In this document: piece after piece, positions 7,789 through 17,916 of the stretch | How positions within the stretch are numbered: the stretch's first letter is position 1 | Layout of the letters: each line of letters begins with the position of its first letter | Source of the DNA: Alysiella crassa DSM 2578 | GTDB lineage: Bacteria > Pseudomonadota > Gammaproteobacteria > Burkholderiales > Neisseriaceae | Assembly (NCBI RefSeq): GCF_000745955.1 | Contig: NZ_JQKH01000022.1 | Location: 1 to 33,607, forward strand | DNA: 33,607 nt | Direction of reading: 5' to 3' | Notes under the pieces: generated by a model | The model's database searches: none | What the model was told of the DNA's origin: nothing | What the model saw: only the letters and a program-made list of their open reading frames with translations | Made by a program: the position numbers and the translations under genes

Positions 7789-8577
7789 ATGGCATTTTTA
7801 CAAGGCAAAAAAATTCTGATTACAGGCATGATTTCCGACCGTTCCATCGCTTACGGCATTGCCAAAGCGTGTTATGAACAAGGCGCGGAATTGGCGTTTA
7901 CCTTTGCGGTGGACAAATTGGAAGACCGTGTACGCAAACTCGCCGCCGAATTTGGCTCGGAACTCGTGTTCCATTGCGATGTGCAAAGCGATGATGAAAT
8001 CACCCAAGTATTCAACGATTTGGGTAAACATTGGGACGGCTTGGACGGTTTGGTACACGCGATTGCATTCGCCCCCAAAGAAGCCTTAAGCGGCGATTTT
8101 TTGGACAACATCTCGCGTGAAGCCTTCCGTGTGGCGCATGAAGTGTCGGCGTACAGCTTGCCTGCATTGGCAAAAGCGGCACGCCCGATGATGCAAGGTC
8201 GCAACGCGTCTATTTTGGCGTTGTCCTATTTGGGCGCGGTGCGTGCGGTGCCCAATTACAATGTGATGGGCATGGCAAAAGCCAGCTTGGAAGCAGGTGT
8301 GCGTTTCACCGCTTCATGCTTGGGCAAAGAAGGCATTCGTTGCAATGGCATTTCCGCAGGTCCTATCAAAACTTTGGCGGCGGCGGGCATTGCCGATTTT
8401 GGTAAATTATTGAGCCATGTGGCGGCACAAAATCCCTTGCGCCGCAATGTTACCACCGAAGAAGTAGGCAACGCGGCGGCGTTCTTGTTGTCTGATTTGG
8501 CTTCGGGCATTACGGGCGAAATCACTTATGTGGACGGCGGTTACAGCATTAACGCTTTGAATGATGGCGATGAATAA
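7789..8577 (+). CDS. fabI: Enoyl-[acyl-carrier-protein] reductase (NADH) FabI
   Basis: Reduces the trans-2 double bond of enoyl-ACP, the last step of each fatty-acid elongation cycle. The 262-aa product is a short-chain dehydrogenase with the FabI form of the nucleotide loop ([13 protein letters not shown]), FHCDVQ, and the catalytic pattern [19 protein letters not shown]. This gives Tyr147, Tyr157 and Lys164, with the Y-x6-Y-x6-K spacing diagnostic of FabI. The ribosome-binding site AGGA precedes the start by nine nt. It is monocistronic, ending at a strong terminator. It is the target of triclosan-type inhibitors in this family. Confidence 0.96.
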   Translation: MAFLQGKKILITGMISDRSIAYGIAKACYEQGAELAFTFAVDKLEDRVRKLAAEFGSELVFHCDVQSDDEITQVFNDLGKHWDGLDGLVHAIAFAPKEALSGDFLDNISREAFRVAHEVSAYSLPALAKAARPMMQGRNASILALSYLGAVRAVPNYNVMGMAKASLEAGVRFTASCLGKEGIRCNGISAGPIKTLAAAGIADFGKLLSHVAAQNPLRRNVTTEEVGNAAAFLLSDLASGITGEITYVDGGYSINALNDGDE

Positions 8578-8601
8578 TCTTCAGGCAGCCTGAAAATAGG
8601 A

Positions 8602-8637
8602 AAACACGTTTATTCAAATAGATAAACGTGTTTTTTT
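8602..8637 (+). terminator. Terminator of fabI
   Basis: Perfect 12-bp stem (AAACACGTTTAT / ATAAACGTGTTT) with an 8-nt loop followed by a T run, nested between two DUS copies. Confidence 0.85.
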
Positions 8638-8664
8638 GTGTTCAGGCTGCCTGAAACAATCCAA

Positions 8665-10086
8665 TTATTTCAACCATTTCCTCAATACCGCCACACGCGA
8701 AATCAAAATCCAATCCAATAAAGCAAACACCATAATCGCCACCGCAGCCGTTGGAAAAATCAACGCCACCACACTCAATATTATGGTCGCCACTTTCCAA
8801 TTGGGCAATACGCGCCCCTGTGCAGGCGGACACAAACCCATTCCACGCGGACGGCGTTTCCACCACAACACATAAGCACTCACGCACAAATAAATAATCG
8901 CCAAACAAAACACCACATTCAACGCCACCGACCACCACCCCATCGTGCCCATGTGAAACGCAATGCTCACCGCCATAAATTGCCCAAACCAGTTGTAATC
9001 CGCAAACCGAATATCCGCCAACACATTGCCACTGTAACGGTCAATGTGCATGGTGCGGTCGGCGGTGGGATTGGGGCTGTCATAACTCATGGAATCTTGA
9101 TTAATCGTCCACACCCCCGTGTCGCCTTTGGGCAAATAAATCTGATAACGTCCCGTAAACCCTTTTTCGCGGACAAATCTGTCCACCGTTTCCAAACTGA
9201 TGGGCAAATTTGGTGCAATCCCCTTTTCGCCCAAAGTGCTGCCTGAAACAGGCATGGGCGTTAATTCCAAAACCCATGGGATTTCTTTGGTTTTGCCATC
9301 ATTCAAATCGCCATGTACAGGCACGGTAGATGTGGGATTGGGCGCAACACCCCATTTGCCCGCAGGAAATTGCGACCACGCTTGCACCACTTTGCCACCC
9401 CAAACACCAGCCCAAGCCAAACCCGATAAACAAAATAACAATAACATCAAAGAAGTATAAGTTCCCAACACCCCATGCCAACCACGCCAAAAAGAGCGAC
9501 CACACCCCAATTTCCCTGTGGTCAGCATTTTGGAAACGCGGCGTTGGCGCGAAAACCACCACAAATACACGCCCGTCAAAATCATCAAAATGGTTAAAGA
9601 AGCCGCCGTTTCCAGCAAATAATCGCCTGTTTTACCCAACAAAATATCGCTGTGAATGGAATCCATCAGATGATAATTATTTTGATTGCGTGGATAAATG
9701 TGTACCACTTGCGCCGTGTAGGGGTCAATCGCCACCATATTCGCCTTGCCAGCACCATCGTTCACACGAAACACCGCTACGCTGTCGGCAGAACGCGGCG
9801 AAATATATTGTGCCACCGTTGCATTTTCCTTATCAATCGCATTGATGGCAGCCTGCGCTTGCTGCGACAAAGGTTGCACAATAGATTGAATGGGCACAAA
9901 AATCCGTTCCCCATCTTTGCCTTCCGTATGGGCAAACAATATCATCGCCAACCCTGTTGCCGCCAATAACATCAAAAAAGGCGCAACAAATAAACCTGCA
10001 TAAAAATGCCATCGCCATATCCAAAAATAACGTGAACTGCTGTTTTCTGTCGTATGGTCTATTTGATTTTTCGTTAATTTGTTCAT
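8665..10086 (-). CDS. PepSY-associated TM helix protein
   Basis: A 473-aa inner-membrane protein of the PepSY_TM (PiuB-like) family, often linked to iron or siderophore reduction. It has an N-terminal helix (about residues 24-50), a periplasmic PepSY-like part with the AIDPYTAQVVHIY repeat, further helices near 158-180 and 195-230 with conserved His (RGWHGVLGTYTSL), a second periplasmic part (MHIDRYSGNVLADI), and three C-terminal helices. The conserved histidines in helices (WRWHFYAG, HSDILLG, AFHMGTMG) could bind haem, as suggested for the family. It is monocistronic. AT-rich DNA upstream could hold a Fur site, but I could not identify one with confidence. The physiological role is unproven. 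Confidence 0.75.
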   Translation of the reverse strand: MNKLTKNQIDHTTENSSSRYFWIWRWHFYAGLFVAPFLMLLAATGLAMILFAHTEGKDGERIFVPIQSIVQPLSQQAQAAINAIDKENATVAQYISPRSADSVAVFRVNDGAGKANMVAIDPYTAQVVHIYPRNQNNYHLMDSIHSDILLGKTGDYLLETAASLTILMILTGVYLWWFSRQRRVSKMLTTGKLGCGRSFWRGWHGVLGTYTSLMLLLFCLSGLAWAGVWGGKVVQAWSQFPAGKWGVAPNPTSTVPVHGDLNDGKTKEIPWVLELTPMPVSGSTLGEKGIAPNLPISLETVDRFVREKGFTGRYQIYLPKGDTGVWTINQDSMSYDSPNPTADRTMHIDRYSGNVLADIRFADYNWFGQFMAVSIAFHMGTMGWWSVALNVVFCLAIIYLCVSAYVLWWKRRPRGMGLCPPAQGRVLPNWKVATIILSVVALIFPTAAVAIMVFALLDWILISRVAVLRKWLK

Positions 10087-10198
10087 TCCATTTCTACCCT
10101 AAATGTGTAAAAAAGGCGTGATTATACAGGGATTGAGACTTTTGAACGATTATACTAAACAATTACGATACTTTTGAACAAATACTCAAGGCTGCCTG

Positions 10199-10235
10199 AA
10201 AAAAATCCCCCTATTCATCTCTACTTGAATAGGGG
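10199..10235 (-). terminator. Terminator of ponA
   Basis: Ten-bp stem CCCCTATTCA / TGAATAGGGG with an 8-nt loop, followed on the minus strand by GATTTTTTT. Confidence 0.85.
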
Positions 10236-10282
10236 AATAATTGATTAAAGCACAATATTATTTTTTCAGGCTGCCTGAAAAT

Positions 10283-12595
10283 TTAAAACAGATTGTCAAA
10301 TACGCCTTTGCTGGCTTCATCTTCTGCGACACCGCCTTCTGATTTGGGTTCAGGTTTTTGCGCAGAGCGTTTCACCGCTTCAGGGTCAGTTGTGGAATTA
10401 TCCACCGCCACAGACGGTTTATCATTATCGGTAACCGCGTCTTTAGCGCGTTTACCCGCATTGGCTGGCAATCTATAGGTTTGAATAGGCATACCTTTTA
10501 ACGCAAAACGCATATAGTCCATCCAAACAGGCAATGCCAAAGTGCCACCAAACGCACGCTTACCCAAACTACGTGGCGTGTCATAACCCAAATACACCGC
10601 CGTTACAATTTTCGGGTTATAGCCCACAAACCAAACATCTTTACTGTCATTGGTCGTACCCGTTTTGCCCGCCAAATCGCTGCGTCCCAAACCCAAAGCC
10701 GCACGCGCCGTACCAGAACGAATCACATCTTGCAACATAGAAGTCATCACATAAGCATTGCGCGGATCTATCACTTGTGGGGCATTTTGGCGTGCCACCA
10801 TAGGCTGCATTTCTGCGCGCAAATTGCCTTTCGTGTCGTAAATTTTGTCAATTACATAGCCCGTAACCTTGTAGCCACCATTAGCAAACGCCGCATAACC
10901 TTCCGCCATCTGCAAAGGCGTAGCCGAACCTGCCCCCAAAGCAACAGGCAAAGCATTGGGTAATTGGTCTTCTTTAAAACCAAAGCGTTGCAAATATTTA
11001 CGCGTGTAATTCAAACCCATTGCTTGGGTAATACGCACCGCCACCACGTTTTTAGATTTTGCCAACGCGGTACGCAAAGGAATCATACCTGCATAATAAC
11101 CGTCTGAGTTTTGTGGCGACCAACCACGAATGCTTATGGGCGCATCATTGACCATCGTTGCCGCCGTCATGCCTTTAGAAAGCGCGGCTGAATAAATAAA
11201 CGGTTTAAATGTAGATCCTGGTTGGCGAATACTTTGCGTTGCACGGTTAAAGTTTTTACTATGGAAATCATAACCACCAACCAACGCACGCAACGCCCCC
11301 GTATCCACGTCCATAGACACCAGCGCACCTTGCACTTCAGGCTGCTGTACCACCGTATAACGCCCATTGCCCATTTTCGCTACACGAATAATCGCACCTG
11401 CTTTCAAAGCACGCTCTTCTAATTTCTTATTATTAATCGCCGCGCGCGCACCCGAACCCATATCGCCCGTTGTCAAGTGTACTTTCGTGCCGCCCTGCAA
11501 ATAAACGTCAATGCCTTTAGAATTCGCCGTCAAAATCACAGCAGGAATCATGCCTTCTACGGTGTAAGTATTGGATAAATATTGCTCAATCCCATCTTCC
11601 ACATCGTCCATAGAAGTCAAATCCAACTGCCCTTCTGCGCCACGGTAACCAGAGCCACGGTCAAAATTCCGCAAAGCCTTACGCAATGCTGCCGTTGCCA
11701 CTTTTTGATTATTGGTGCTGACCGTTGTATAAACTTTTAAACCTTGCGTGTAAACATCTTCTCCATATTTTTCATACAAAGTTTGTCGTGCCATTTCTGC
11801 AACATACAGCGAATTTTGGTCAATCAGCATGCGATAACGCTCATAAATGAGTTGTTCATTTAAGGCTGCCTCACGCTGTTGGGCTGTAATCATGCCCAGT
11901 TCAGCCATATTGTTCAAAATGTATTGCTGACGCAAACGCGCACGGTCTGGATTCACAATTGGATTAAAAGCAGACGGTGCTTTAGGTAAACCTGCTAAAA
12001 TAGTTGCCTCTGCCAATGTTAAATCTTGTACAGATTTGTTAAAATAGATTTTAGCAGCCGAAGCGAAACCATAAGCACGTTGCCCCAAATAAATTTGGTT
12101 GAAGTACAATTCCAAAATTTGGTCTTTGGTGAGCGAGCGTTCAATTTTGTAAGCCAATAAAGCTTCATTGAATTTACGTGTCATGGTGCGTTCATTGGTC
12201 AAATAAAAATTTCGGGCAACTTGTTGCGTAATTGTACTCGCGCCCTGTTTATGACCACCGCGCAAATTACTCAATACCGCACGCGCCACACCCGTAACGT
12301 CCACGCCCCAATGCTCATAAAAACGCTTGTCTTCGGCAGCGACCACCGCGTCTTTTAATACTTTGGGGAATTGGTCAATCGGCGTAAATGCACGGCGTTC
12401 ATCGCCATAAGTGCCAATTACCACACCATCTGATGAATAGATGGTCAAAGGCTCTTTGGGTTGATAATATTTGATGGCATCCAGTTCAGGCAGCTTGGGA
12501 TATGTTACCAAAACAGCAACAGTTACCAAGCCAACCGCAAACAGAAACAGCCCCAACATCAGCCCTAAAATAGTGTAGAGAAAATTTTTAATCAT
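10283..12595 (-). CDS. ponA: Penicillin-binding protein 1A (bifunctional)
   Basis: Class A penicillin-binding protein that polymerises lipid II and cross-links peptidoglycan in the periplasm, anchored by one N-terminal helix (about residues 5-30). The glycosyltransferase domain shows EDKRFYEHWGVD (Glu88) and GASTITQQVARN. The transpeptidase domain has S461-T-F-K464 as the acylated serine motif, SKN at 514-516 and KTGTTND. The C-terminus is a low-complexity charged tail. Its 770 aa are normal for the neisserial PBP1. It is divergent from pilM, the arrangement conserved across Neisseriaceae. The start has no strong ribosome-binding site but fits the signal-anchor. Confidence 0.95.
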   Translation of the reverse strand: MIKNFLYTILGLMLGLFLFAVGLVTVAVLVTYPKLPELDAIKYYQPKEPLTIYSSDGVVIGTYGDERRAFTPIDQFPKVLKDAVVAAEDKRFYEHWGVDVTGVARAVLSNLRGGHKQGASTITQQVARNFYLTNERTMTRKFNEALLAYKIERSLTKDQILELYFNQIYLGQRAYGFASAAKIYFNKSVQDLTLAEATILAGLPKAPSAFNPIVNPDRARLRQQYILNNMAELGMITAQQREAALNEQLIYERYRMLIDQNSLYVAEMARQTLYEKYGEDVYTQGLKVYTTVSTNNQKVATAALRKALRNFDRGSGYRGAEGQLDLTSMDDVEDGIEQYLSNTYTVEGMIPAVILTANSKGIDVYLQGGTKVHLTTGDMGSGARAAINNKKLEERALKAGAIIRVAKMGNGRYTVVQQPEVQGALVSMDVDTGALRALVGGYDFHSKNFNRATQSIRQPGSTFKPFIYSAALSKGMTAATMVNDAPISIRGWSPQNSDGYYAGMIPLRTALAKSKNVVAVRITQAMGLNYTRKYLQRFGFKEDQLPNALPVALGAGSATPLQMAEGYAAFANGGYKVTGYVIDKIYDTKGNLRAEMQPMVARQNAPQVIDPRNAYVMTSMLQDVIRSGTARAALGLGRSDLAGKTGTTNDSKDVWFVGYNPKIVTAVYLGYDTPRSLGKRAFGGTLALPVWMDYMRFALKGMPIQTYRLPANAGKRAKDAVTDNDKPSVAVDNSTTDPEAVKRSAQKPEPKSEGGVAEDEASKGVFDNLF

Positions 12596-12726
12596 GATTT
12601 TAAATAAAAGTTGCCATTTGTTTTTTTAAATAAAGTAAAATAACCACTGTTTTTTGTTACTGGAATTCACAAACGCGGAATCAGGTTATTATAAATGCTT
12701 TCCGCCTTAGGTAAGGACTTTAAATT

Positions 12727-13863
12727 ATGCGTTTTAAGAAAACTGCTAAAAACACTAGTGAAAAAGCTGAAAAACCCAGCAAACCAACGAAAAAATCGTC
12801 TGGTAAAGCTGCTGCGGGTATGGCTGCCAAAAGTGTCATTGGGCTAGAAATTGGTCCTGCAAGCATTCGTATGGTGCAAATCGCGGGCAAAGGCTCGGGA
12901 CGTGTCCAATTGGAAAAATATGCTGTAGAACCATTACCACAAAACGTGGTTTCCAGCAGCGAGATTGTCAATTTTGACACGCTTGTCTCTCATTTGCAAC
13001 AATGCTATGACAAGTTAAAAACAAATTGCAAATCCACCAATGTAGGCTTACCTGTTTCCATGGTAACGATTGAAGACAATCTGCTTTACTCAGAAACAGG
13101 TGCAGAAATGTCTTTGCAAGAATTTGTGGAAGCAGAAGTGGTACGCGTGGGCGCATTAGACGAAATGAATTACGACTGGCATACATTCTCTGCCAACAGT
13201 AAAGAGCAAAACGTATTGATGGTCGCCACCAAAACCGACAATGTCAATCAATTTACCGATTTGTTAGACGAAGTAGGCTTAAACGCTAGCAATGTGGACG
13301 TGGATTTGTTTGCCATGTTTAACGCGTTTGCCTATATGGACATGATGCAAGGTGGCGAATTAGCCAATGAACGCATTGCCTTATTTGATATTGGTGATGT
13401 GTCCTTGAAAGCGTTGATTGTGGAAAGTGGCAAAATTTTGTATCGCCACGAAGCGGCTTTTGGTTTAGACCAAATGATTCACTTGATTCAACGTAACTAC
13501 CAAGTTACCGAAAGTGAAGCTTTGGAGATGATTAGCGGTCGCCGTCAGCGTCCTGCTGATTACAAAACCGAAGTGAGCGATTACTTCAATATGCAAATTG
13601 CACAAGAAGTACAACGCGCCCTGCAATTCTTTATGACCACGCGCAGCGATGATTCTGCTGTACAACAAATTTTCTTGAGCGGCAGTGCGTGTGTGCCTGA
13701 TTCAGGCTTGGCAGAAGTGGTTCGCATCAGCACCAATACCACCACGCAACACATCGCTCCCATCACGCTGGCTGAAAACAAAGTCAAAGGTGGCGGTGAT
13801 TTGGCACGCGATGCAGACTCATTAACGACCGCATTTGGTTTGGCATTACGAGGGTTATACTAA
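12727..13863 (+). CDS. pilM: Type IV pilus assembly protein PilM
   Basis: A cytoplasmic actin-like ATP-binding protein that binds the N-terminal tail of PilN and forms part of the type IV pilus inner-membrane alignment complex. The 378-aa product has the actin-fold signatures IGLEIGPASIRMVQI (phosphate 1) and ALFDIGDVSLKALIV (phosphate 2), and QQIFLSGSACVPDSGL near the adenosine site. A lysine- and serine-rich N-terminal extension of about 35 residues precedes the fold. AAGGA lies before the start. First gene of pilMNOPQ, whose product allows pilus extrusion and DNA uptake, which fits the many DUS. Confidence 0.93.
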   Translation: MRFKKTAKNTSEKAEKPSKPTKKSSGKAAAGMAAKSVIGLEIGPASIRMVQIAGKGSGRVQLEKYAVEPLPQNVVSSSEIVNFDTLVSHLQQCYDKLKTNCKSTNVGLPVSMVTIEDNLLYSETGAEMSLQEFVEAEVVRVGALDEMNYDWHTFSANSKEQNVLMVATKTDNVNQFTDLLDEVGLNASNVDVDLFAMFNAFAYMDMMQGGELANERIALFDIGDVSLKALIVESGKILYRHEAAFGLDQMIHLIQRNYQVTESEALEMISGRRQRPADYKTEVSDYFNMQIAQEVQRALQFFMTTRSDDSAVQQIFLSGSACVPDSGLAEVVRISTNTTTQHIAPITLAENKVKGGGDLARDADSLTTAFGLALRGLY

Positions 13864-13864
13864 A

Positions 13865-14494
13865 ATGAATTTGATTAAAATCAACTTGCTTCCCTACCGC
13901 GAAATGCGTGAGGCGAAGCTGAAAAAGCAATTTCAAACCATTATGGCAATTGGTGCTTTAGCAGGTGCTGCGGTGGCTGGTCTGATTTATGTTAGCTTGA
14001 ATAAAGCCATTGAAAATCAAGAAACGCGTAACAGTACCTTGCAAGCTGGTATCAAAGAACTGGAAAGCAAATTAGCCACCATCGAAGAATTGGAAAAACG
14101 CAAATACAATTTCTTGGAACGCAAACGCAAAGTAGAAGAATTGGATAATAAGCGTTTTGAAGGTGCGCGTGTATTAGACAGCCTGAACCAAGTTGTACCC
14201 GATGGTTCTTATCTGATTACACTCAATGGTTTGGAAGGCAAAGGCAATAAACAAGGCAATGAATACGAAATCTCGGGCAAAGCCACCGCAGATTCAAAAA
14301 TTGCAACTTTGATGTCTGCCTTGCCAAGTACGGGTATCTTTGATGTGCCTGATTTAGTGGAAATTCAAAAAGCAGAAGATGGTCAAAGATTTACACTAAA
14401 ATCTGTTTTGGTTCAACAAATTGTATTACCAAAACCTCAGCCTAAAGCTGTTCAGGCTGCCCCTAAATCTGCTTCAGCACCTGCCGCAAAATAA
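13865..14494 (+). CDS. pilN: Type IV pilus assembly protein PilN
   Basis: Inner-membrane bitopic protein that joins PilM to PilO. The N-terminus MNLIKINLLPYREMRE is the conserved PilM-binding INLLPYR motif, followed by one helix (about residues 22-42), a coiled coil and a small periplasmic ferredoxin-like domain. The frame begins upstream, but the Met at 13865 is right: the motif starts there, GAGG precedes it, and it follows the pilM stop by one base, implying coupling. The alanine- and proline-rich C-terminus is encoded partly by a DUS-like sequence. Confidence 0.93.
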   Translation: MNLIKINLLPYREMREAKLKKQFQTIMAIGALAGAAVAGLIYVSLNKAIENQETRNSTLQAGIKELESKLATIEELEKRKYNFLERKRKVEELDNKRFEGARVLDSLNQVVPDGSYLITLNGLEGKGNKQGNEYEISGKATADSKIATLMSALPSTGIFDVPDLVEIQKAEDGQRFTLKSVLVQQIVLPKPQPKAVQAAPKSASAPAAK

Positions 14495-14506
14495 TGGAGT
14501 AAGAAC

Positions 14507-15181
14507 ATGAGTTCAAAACAAAATATTGATATTCAAAAATTGCATTTAGCACCTAAAGCTGTGCAATTTTTGGCAGCCATTGCATTGGGCGTGGTTTTAG
14601 TGGTTGTGGGTTATTTTGCTTCATTTAAGACACAATTGGAAACTTTGGAAACAGCAAAAACCACTGAAATGGATGATTTACGTCCTAAATATGAAAAAAT
14701 TGCCGTAAAAGTCGCCAATTTGGAAAACTTGGAGCAAGAATTGGTTTTGATTGAGCAATCTATTTCAGAATTGATTAAACAATTACCAACCGATGCAGAA
14801 TTACCTAACTTGATTCAAGAATTACACATGGCAGCTGCAAGTAATCAATTAAAGTTAAACACAGTTGTACCACGCAAAAAAGCTAAAGAAGATGACAACA
14901 TCGACCGTTTACCATTTTTTGTTTCGGTTACAGGCAGTTATGAACAATTGGCTAATTTTGTGCGTGATGTGGGTCGTATGTCGCGTATTGTTACCTTGTC
15001 TGCCATCACCATTAAAGCTGCTGATGAAGACAACAAACCGACTTCCAATAACGATAAAAAAGCAGCCAGCAAAATCAGTACGCGTTTCACTTTGACAGCC
15101 ATTGCCAGCACTTATAAAGCTGTGGATACTGAAAAACCAGCAGCTAGTGCAGCAAGTGGTGCTGAAAATACAGCTCAATAA
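14507..15181 (+). CDS. pilO: Type IV pilus assembly protein PilO
   Basis: Bitopic inner-membrane protein that pairs with PilN in the periplasm and contacts PilP. The 224-aa product has one helix (about residues 19-42), a coiled-coil segment and a ferredoxin-like domain (PFFVSVTGSYEQLANFVRDVG), followed by a low-complexity tail. The start has GGAGTAAGAAC before the ATG, 12 bp after pilN. Confidence 0.93.
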   Translation: MSSKQNIDIQKLHLAPKAVQFLAAIALGVVLVVVGYFASFKTQLETLETAKTTEMDDLRPKYEKIAVKVANLENLEQELVLIEQSISELIKQLPTDAELPNLIQELHMAAASNQLKLNTVVPRKKAKEDDNIDRLPFFVSVTGSYEQLANFVRDVGRMSRIVTLSAITIKAADEDNKPTSNNDKKAASKISTRFTLTAIASTYKAVDTEKPAASAASGAENTAQ

Positions 15182-15197
15182 TGAATAGGATGCAACA

Positions 15198-15737
15198 ATG
15201 AATGCTAAATTATTATTACTCGTCCCTTTGGTGCTGTTGGCAACAGGTTGTGAAGAGGAAGGCAGTGATTTGAATGCGTGGATGCAAGAAACACAACAAC
15301 GCGCAAAAGCCAATTTAAAACCCCCTGTTGCGCCTGAAAAAGTAGAGCCTGCGCATTACACCACTCCTGCTCCAATTAATCCTCATGCTTTCAGCTTATA
15401 CCGCATGAGAGCAATGGTAAACCCAGCTGCCTCCATTGTGAATGCACCCAATTTAAATCGTCCAAAAGAATTGTTAGAGAACTCTTCTTTGGATAAATTA
15501 AAATTTGTTGGCACCATTGGTAGTGGCAATAATTTATCCGCGCTGATTAGTTTAGATAATCAAACAGTTTATACTGTTAAATTAGGCAACTATATGGGGC
15601 AAGATTACGGTCGCGTCGTAAAAATCACGCCTGATGAAATTACTTTGCGTGAAACTGTTGAAGATGCTGAAGGTAATTGGGTACCACGTCAAACCGTATT
15701 GGCTTTAGGCGTAACACCAGAAATCCAGAAAAAATAA
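15198..15737 (+). CDS. pilP: Type IV pilus lipoprotein PilP
   Basis: Lipoprotein linking the PilN/PilO complex to the PilQ secretin. A lipobox (LLATGC, Cys18) ends the signal peptide. A proline-rich unstructured stretch follows, and then the beta-sandwich domain (LDKLKFVGTIGSGNNLSALISL and the segment GNYMGQDYGRVVKI) that binds PilQ. The 179-aa length is typical. AGGA lies upstream. Confidence 0.93.
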   Translation: MNAKLLLLVPLVLLATGCEEEGSDLNAWMQETQQRAKANLKPPVAPEKVEPAHYTTPAPINPHAFSLYRMRAMVNPAASIVNAPNLNRPKELLENSSLDKLKFVGTIGSGNNLSALISLDNQTVYTVKLGNYMGQDYGRVVKITPDEITLRETVEDAEGNWVPRQTVLALGVTPEIQKK

Positions 15738-15761
15738 TTTCAATCAGAAGAGGTTATATTT

Positions 15762-17870
15762 ATGAAACCAACTTTACATAAAATTTTGCCAGTAATGGCA
15801 TTAAGCATGGTTGCGCAGGCTGCCTATGCAGGTAATATTACCGACATTAATGTGTCTGTGATGCCTGACCAGCAACGCGTGATTAAAATCAAATTTGACC
15901 GCGATGTGGTACAGCCAACTGGTTTTGCCACAGCATCTCCTGCCCGTATCGCTTTGGATTTTGCAGGTACAGGCGTGCAATTTGCGCAAGGTCCATTGTC
16001 ATTTAACGATTCTTTGTTGAATCAAGTGAATGTAGCGCAGGCAGACAACAAAGCACGTGTGATGTTAAGCCTGACCAAGGAAGCCCAATACAATACCCAA
16101 GTAAAAGGCAATGAAGTATGGATTTATGTGACTGAATCAGGCAGCAGCAACAGCGCACCTGCTTCGGCTCACAATACTTCCCCCGTAGCCAGCAATAACT
16201 ACAACATAGGCGATTTCGGCTTGGATTTCCGCAAAGGGGCAAACCGCTCTGGTGTGGTTGATTTCCGTTCGGGCGCAGATTCTGAACCTAAAGTGAAAGT
16301 GCAGTCTGACCGCGTAGTTATTACCTTGAAAAATCATCAAATTTCTACGCAAGATGCGAAAAATTTGGATGTAACCGATTTTTCCACGCCTGTACGCACC
16401 GTTACCGCTCGCCGTATTGGCAATGACACCCAAATTACCGTGCGCAATCAAGGTTCTTGGACACATAGATTAACTCCTCGTTCTGGTGGTCGTTATACAT
16501 TAACGATTACACCATCGGTAAACACGGTGGATGCAGCTGTCAAAGCCGCCATCAACCCGAAAAAAGAGCAAAAAAGTTTTGGTGGTAAAAATGTCTCTTT
16601 AGATTTCCAAGATATTGAGGTGCGTACTGTACTGCAAATTTTGGCAAAAGAATCAGGCATGAATATTGTTGCCAGCGATTCTGTGCAAGGCAAAATGACT
16701 TTGGCATTGAAAGATGTACCTTGGGATCAGGCTTTGGATTTGATTTTGTCTTCACGCGATTTGGTGCAAGAAACCAATGGCAGAATCATCAACGTCAAAA
16801 CCCGCGCTGAAGCTGACAAGAAGACGATGGAAATTGCTGAAAATAAAAAGAAATTAGAAGACTTGGTTCCTCTGATTTCGCAAACCTTCCAATTGAAATA
16901 TAAAAATGTGGAAGAATTGAAAGAAGTGTTGCGCATTGAAAATAGTGGTGCAAGCAACACTGACGGTCGTTCACGCAGCATTTTAAGTAATCGTGGTAAC
17001 GCAATGACTGACCCATCAACCAACACTTTGATTGTCAAAGACGTGGCTGAGGTGATTCAAGAATTCCAACGCTTGATTGAAGAATTGGACGTACCTGCAC
17101 GCCAAGTGATGGTGGAAGCGCGTATTGTGGAAGCCGATGTATCATTGGGTCGTGATTTAGGTGTACGCATGGGCTATGCACGCGCTGGTCGCACAGGTAT
17201 CGGTAACACTTATGAAAGTGCGACAAACAACCGTAATATTGGTGTGGGTGCCACATCTGGCAGCATTAACAATACAGCCAATATTAACCTGCCACTTGCT
17301 GCGGCAACCAGCGCAATTGGTATTGTGCGCTCTATTGGCTCTAGTGCATTGAGTTTGGAATTATCGGCGGCGGAAAGTGCTAACCGTTCCAAAACCATTT
17401 CTACGCCACGCGTTTTAACGCAAGACCGTAAACAAGCCACAATCAAACAAGGTACACAAATTCCATACCAAACACGTGCTGCCGATGGTGCTTACGAAAC
17501 TGCATTTAAAGATGCTGTCTTGCAATTAGATGTTACCCCACGCATTACGCCTGATAATAATGTGATTTTGGATGTAACCATCAACAAAGATGATGTGGAC
17601 ACCAAAAATAGTAATGCTGATGGTGAACCAGCAATTTCTGTGAAACAAGTGAAAACACAAGCCATGGTAGAAAATGGCGGCACATTGGTGGTCGGCGGTA
17701 TCTACCAAGAAAATGTGGTAAACAATTCGAAGAAAGTACCTGTATTGGGTGATGTTCCTGTATTGGGCAACTTGTTTAAATCCAGCAATAAATCGCATAG
17801 CCGTAATGAAGTATTGTTCTTCATCACGCCACGCATTATTGAAGGTCAAAGCAGCGTAATGCGCTACTAA
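15762..17870 (+). CDS. pilQ: Type IV pilus secretin PilQ
   Basis: Outer-membrane secretin through which the pilus passes and, in this family, transforming DNA enters. After a signal peptide (cleavage about AYA|GN) come two AMIN domains, a secretin N0/STN domain (VSLDFQDIEVRTVLQILAKESG), an N1 domain (TNTLIVKDVAEVIQEFQRLIEELD) and the secretin core ending VPVLGDVPVLGNLFKS and NEVLFFITPRII. The 702 aa are complete. A clear GAGG precedes the start. It ends the operon at a strong terminator. Confidence 0.96.
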   Translation: MKPTLHKILPVMALSMVAQAAYAGNITDINVSVMPDQQRVIKIKFDRDVVQPTGFATASPARIALDFAGTGVQFAQGPLSFNDSLLNQVNVAQADNKARVMLSLTKEAQYNTQVKGNEVWIYVTESGSSNSAPASAHNTSPVASNNYNIGDFGLDFRKGANRSGVVDFRSGADSEPKVKVQSDRVVITLKNHQISTQDAKNLDVTDFSTPVRTVTARRIGNDTQITVRNQGSWTHRLTPRSGGRYTLTITPSVNTVDAAVKAAINPKKEQKSFGGKNVSLDFQDIEVRTVLQILAKESGMNIVASDSVQGKMTLALKDVPWDQALDLILSSRDLVQETNGRIINVKTRAEADKKTMEIAENKKKLEDLVPLISQTFQLKYKNVEELKEVLRIENSGASNTDGRSRSILSNRGNAMTDPSTNTLIVKDVAEVIQEFQRLIEELDVPARQVMVEARIVEADVSLGRDLGVRMGYARAGRTGIGNTYESATNNRNIGVGATSGSINNTANINLPLAAATSAIGIVRSIGSSALSLELSAAESANRSKTISTPRVLTQDRKQATIKQGTQIPYQTRAADGAYETAFKDAVLQLDVTPRITPDNNVILDVTINKDDVDTKNSNADGEPAISVKQVKTQAMVENGGTLVVGGIYQENVVNNSKKVPVLGDVPVLGNLFKSSNKSHSRNEVLFFITPRIIEGQSSVMRY

Positions 17871-17878
17871 AAAAATCA

Positions 17879-17916
17879 ATACCGCAATAATTTATCCAAA
17901 TTATTGCGGTATTTTT
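17879..17916 (+). terminator. Terminator of pilMNOPQ
   Basis: Perfect 15-bp stem (17879-17893 / 17898-17912) with an ATCC loop, followed by TTTTATT. The reverse strand also ends in T-rich sequence, so it may serve yfaE too. Confidence 0.85.

Noticed and set aside
10087-10190. Fur box before the PepSY gene
   Set aside because: The region is AT-rich, but I could not align a convincing Fur site by eye.
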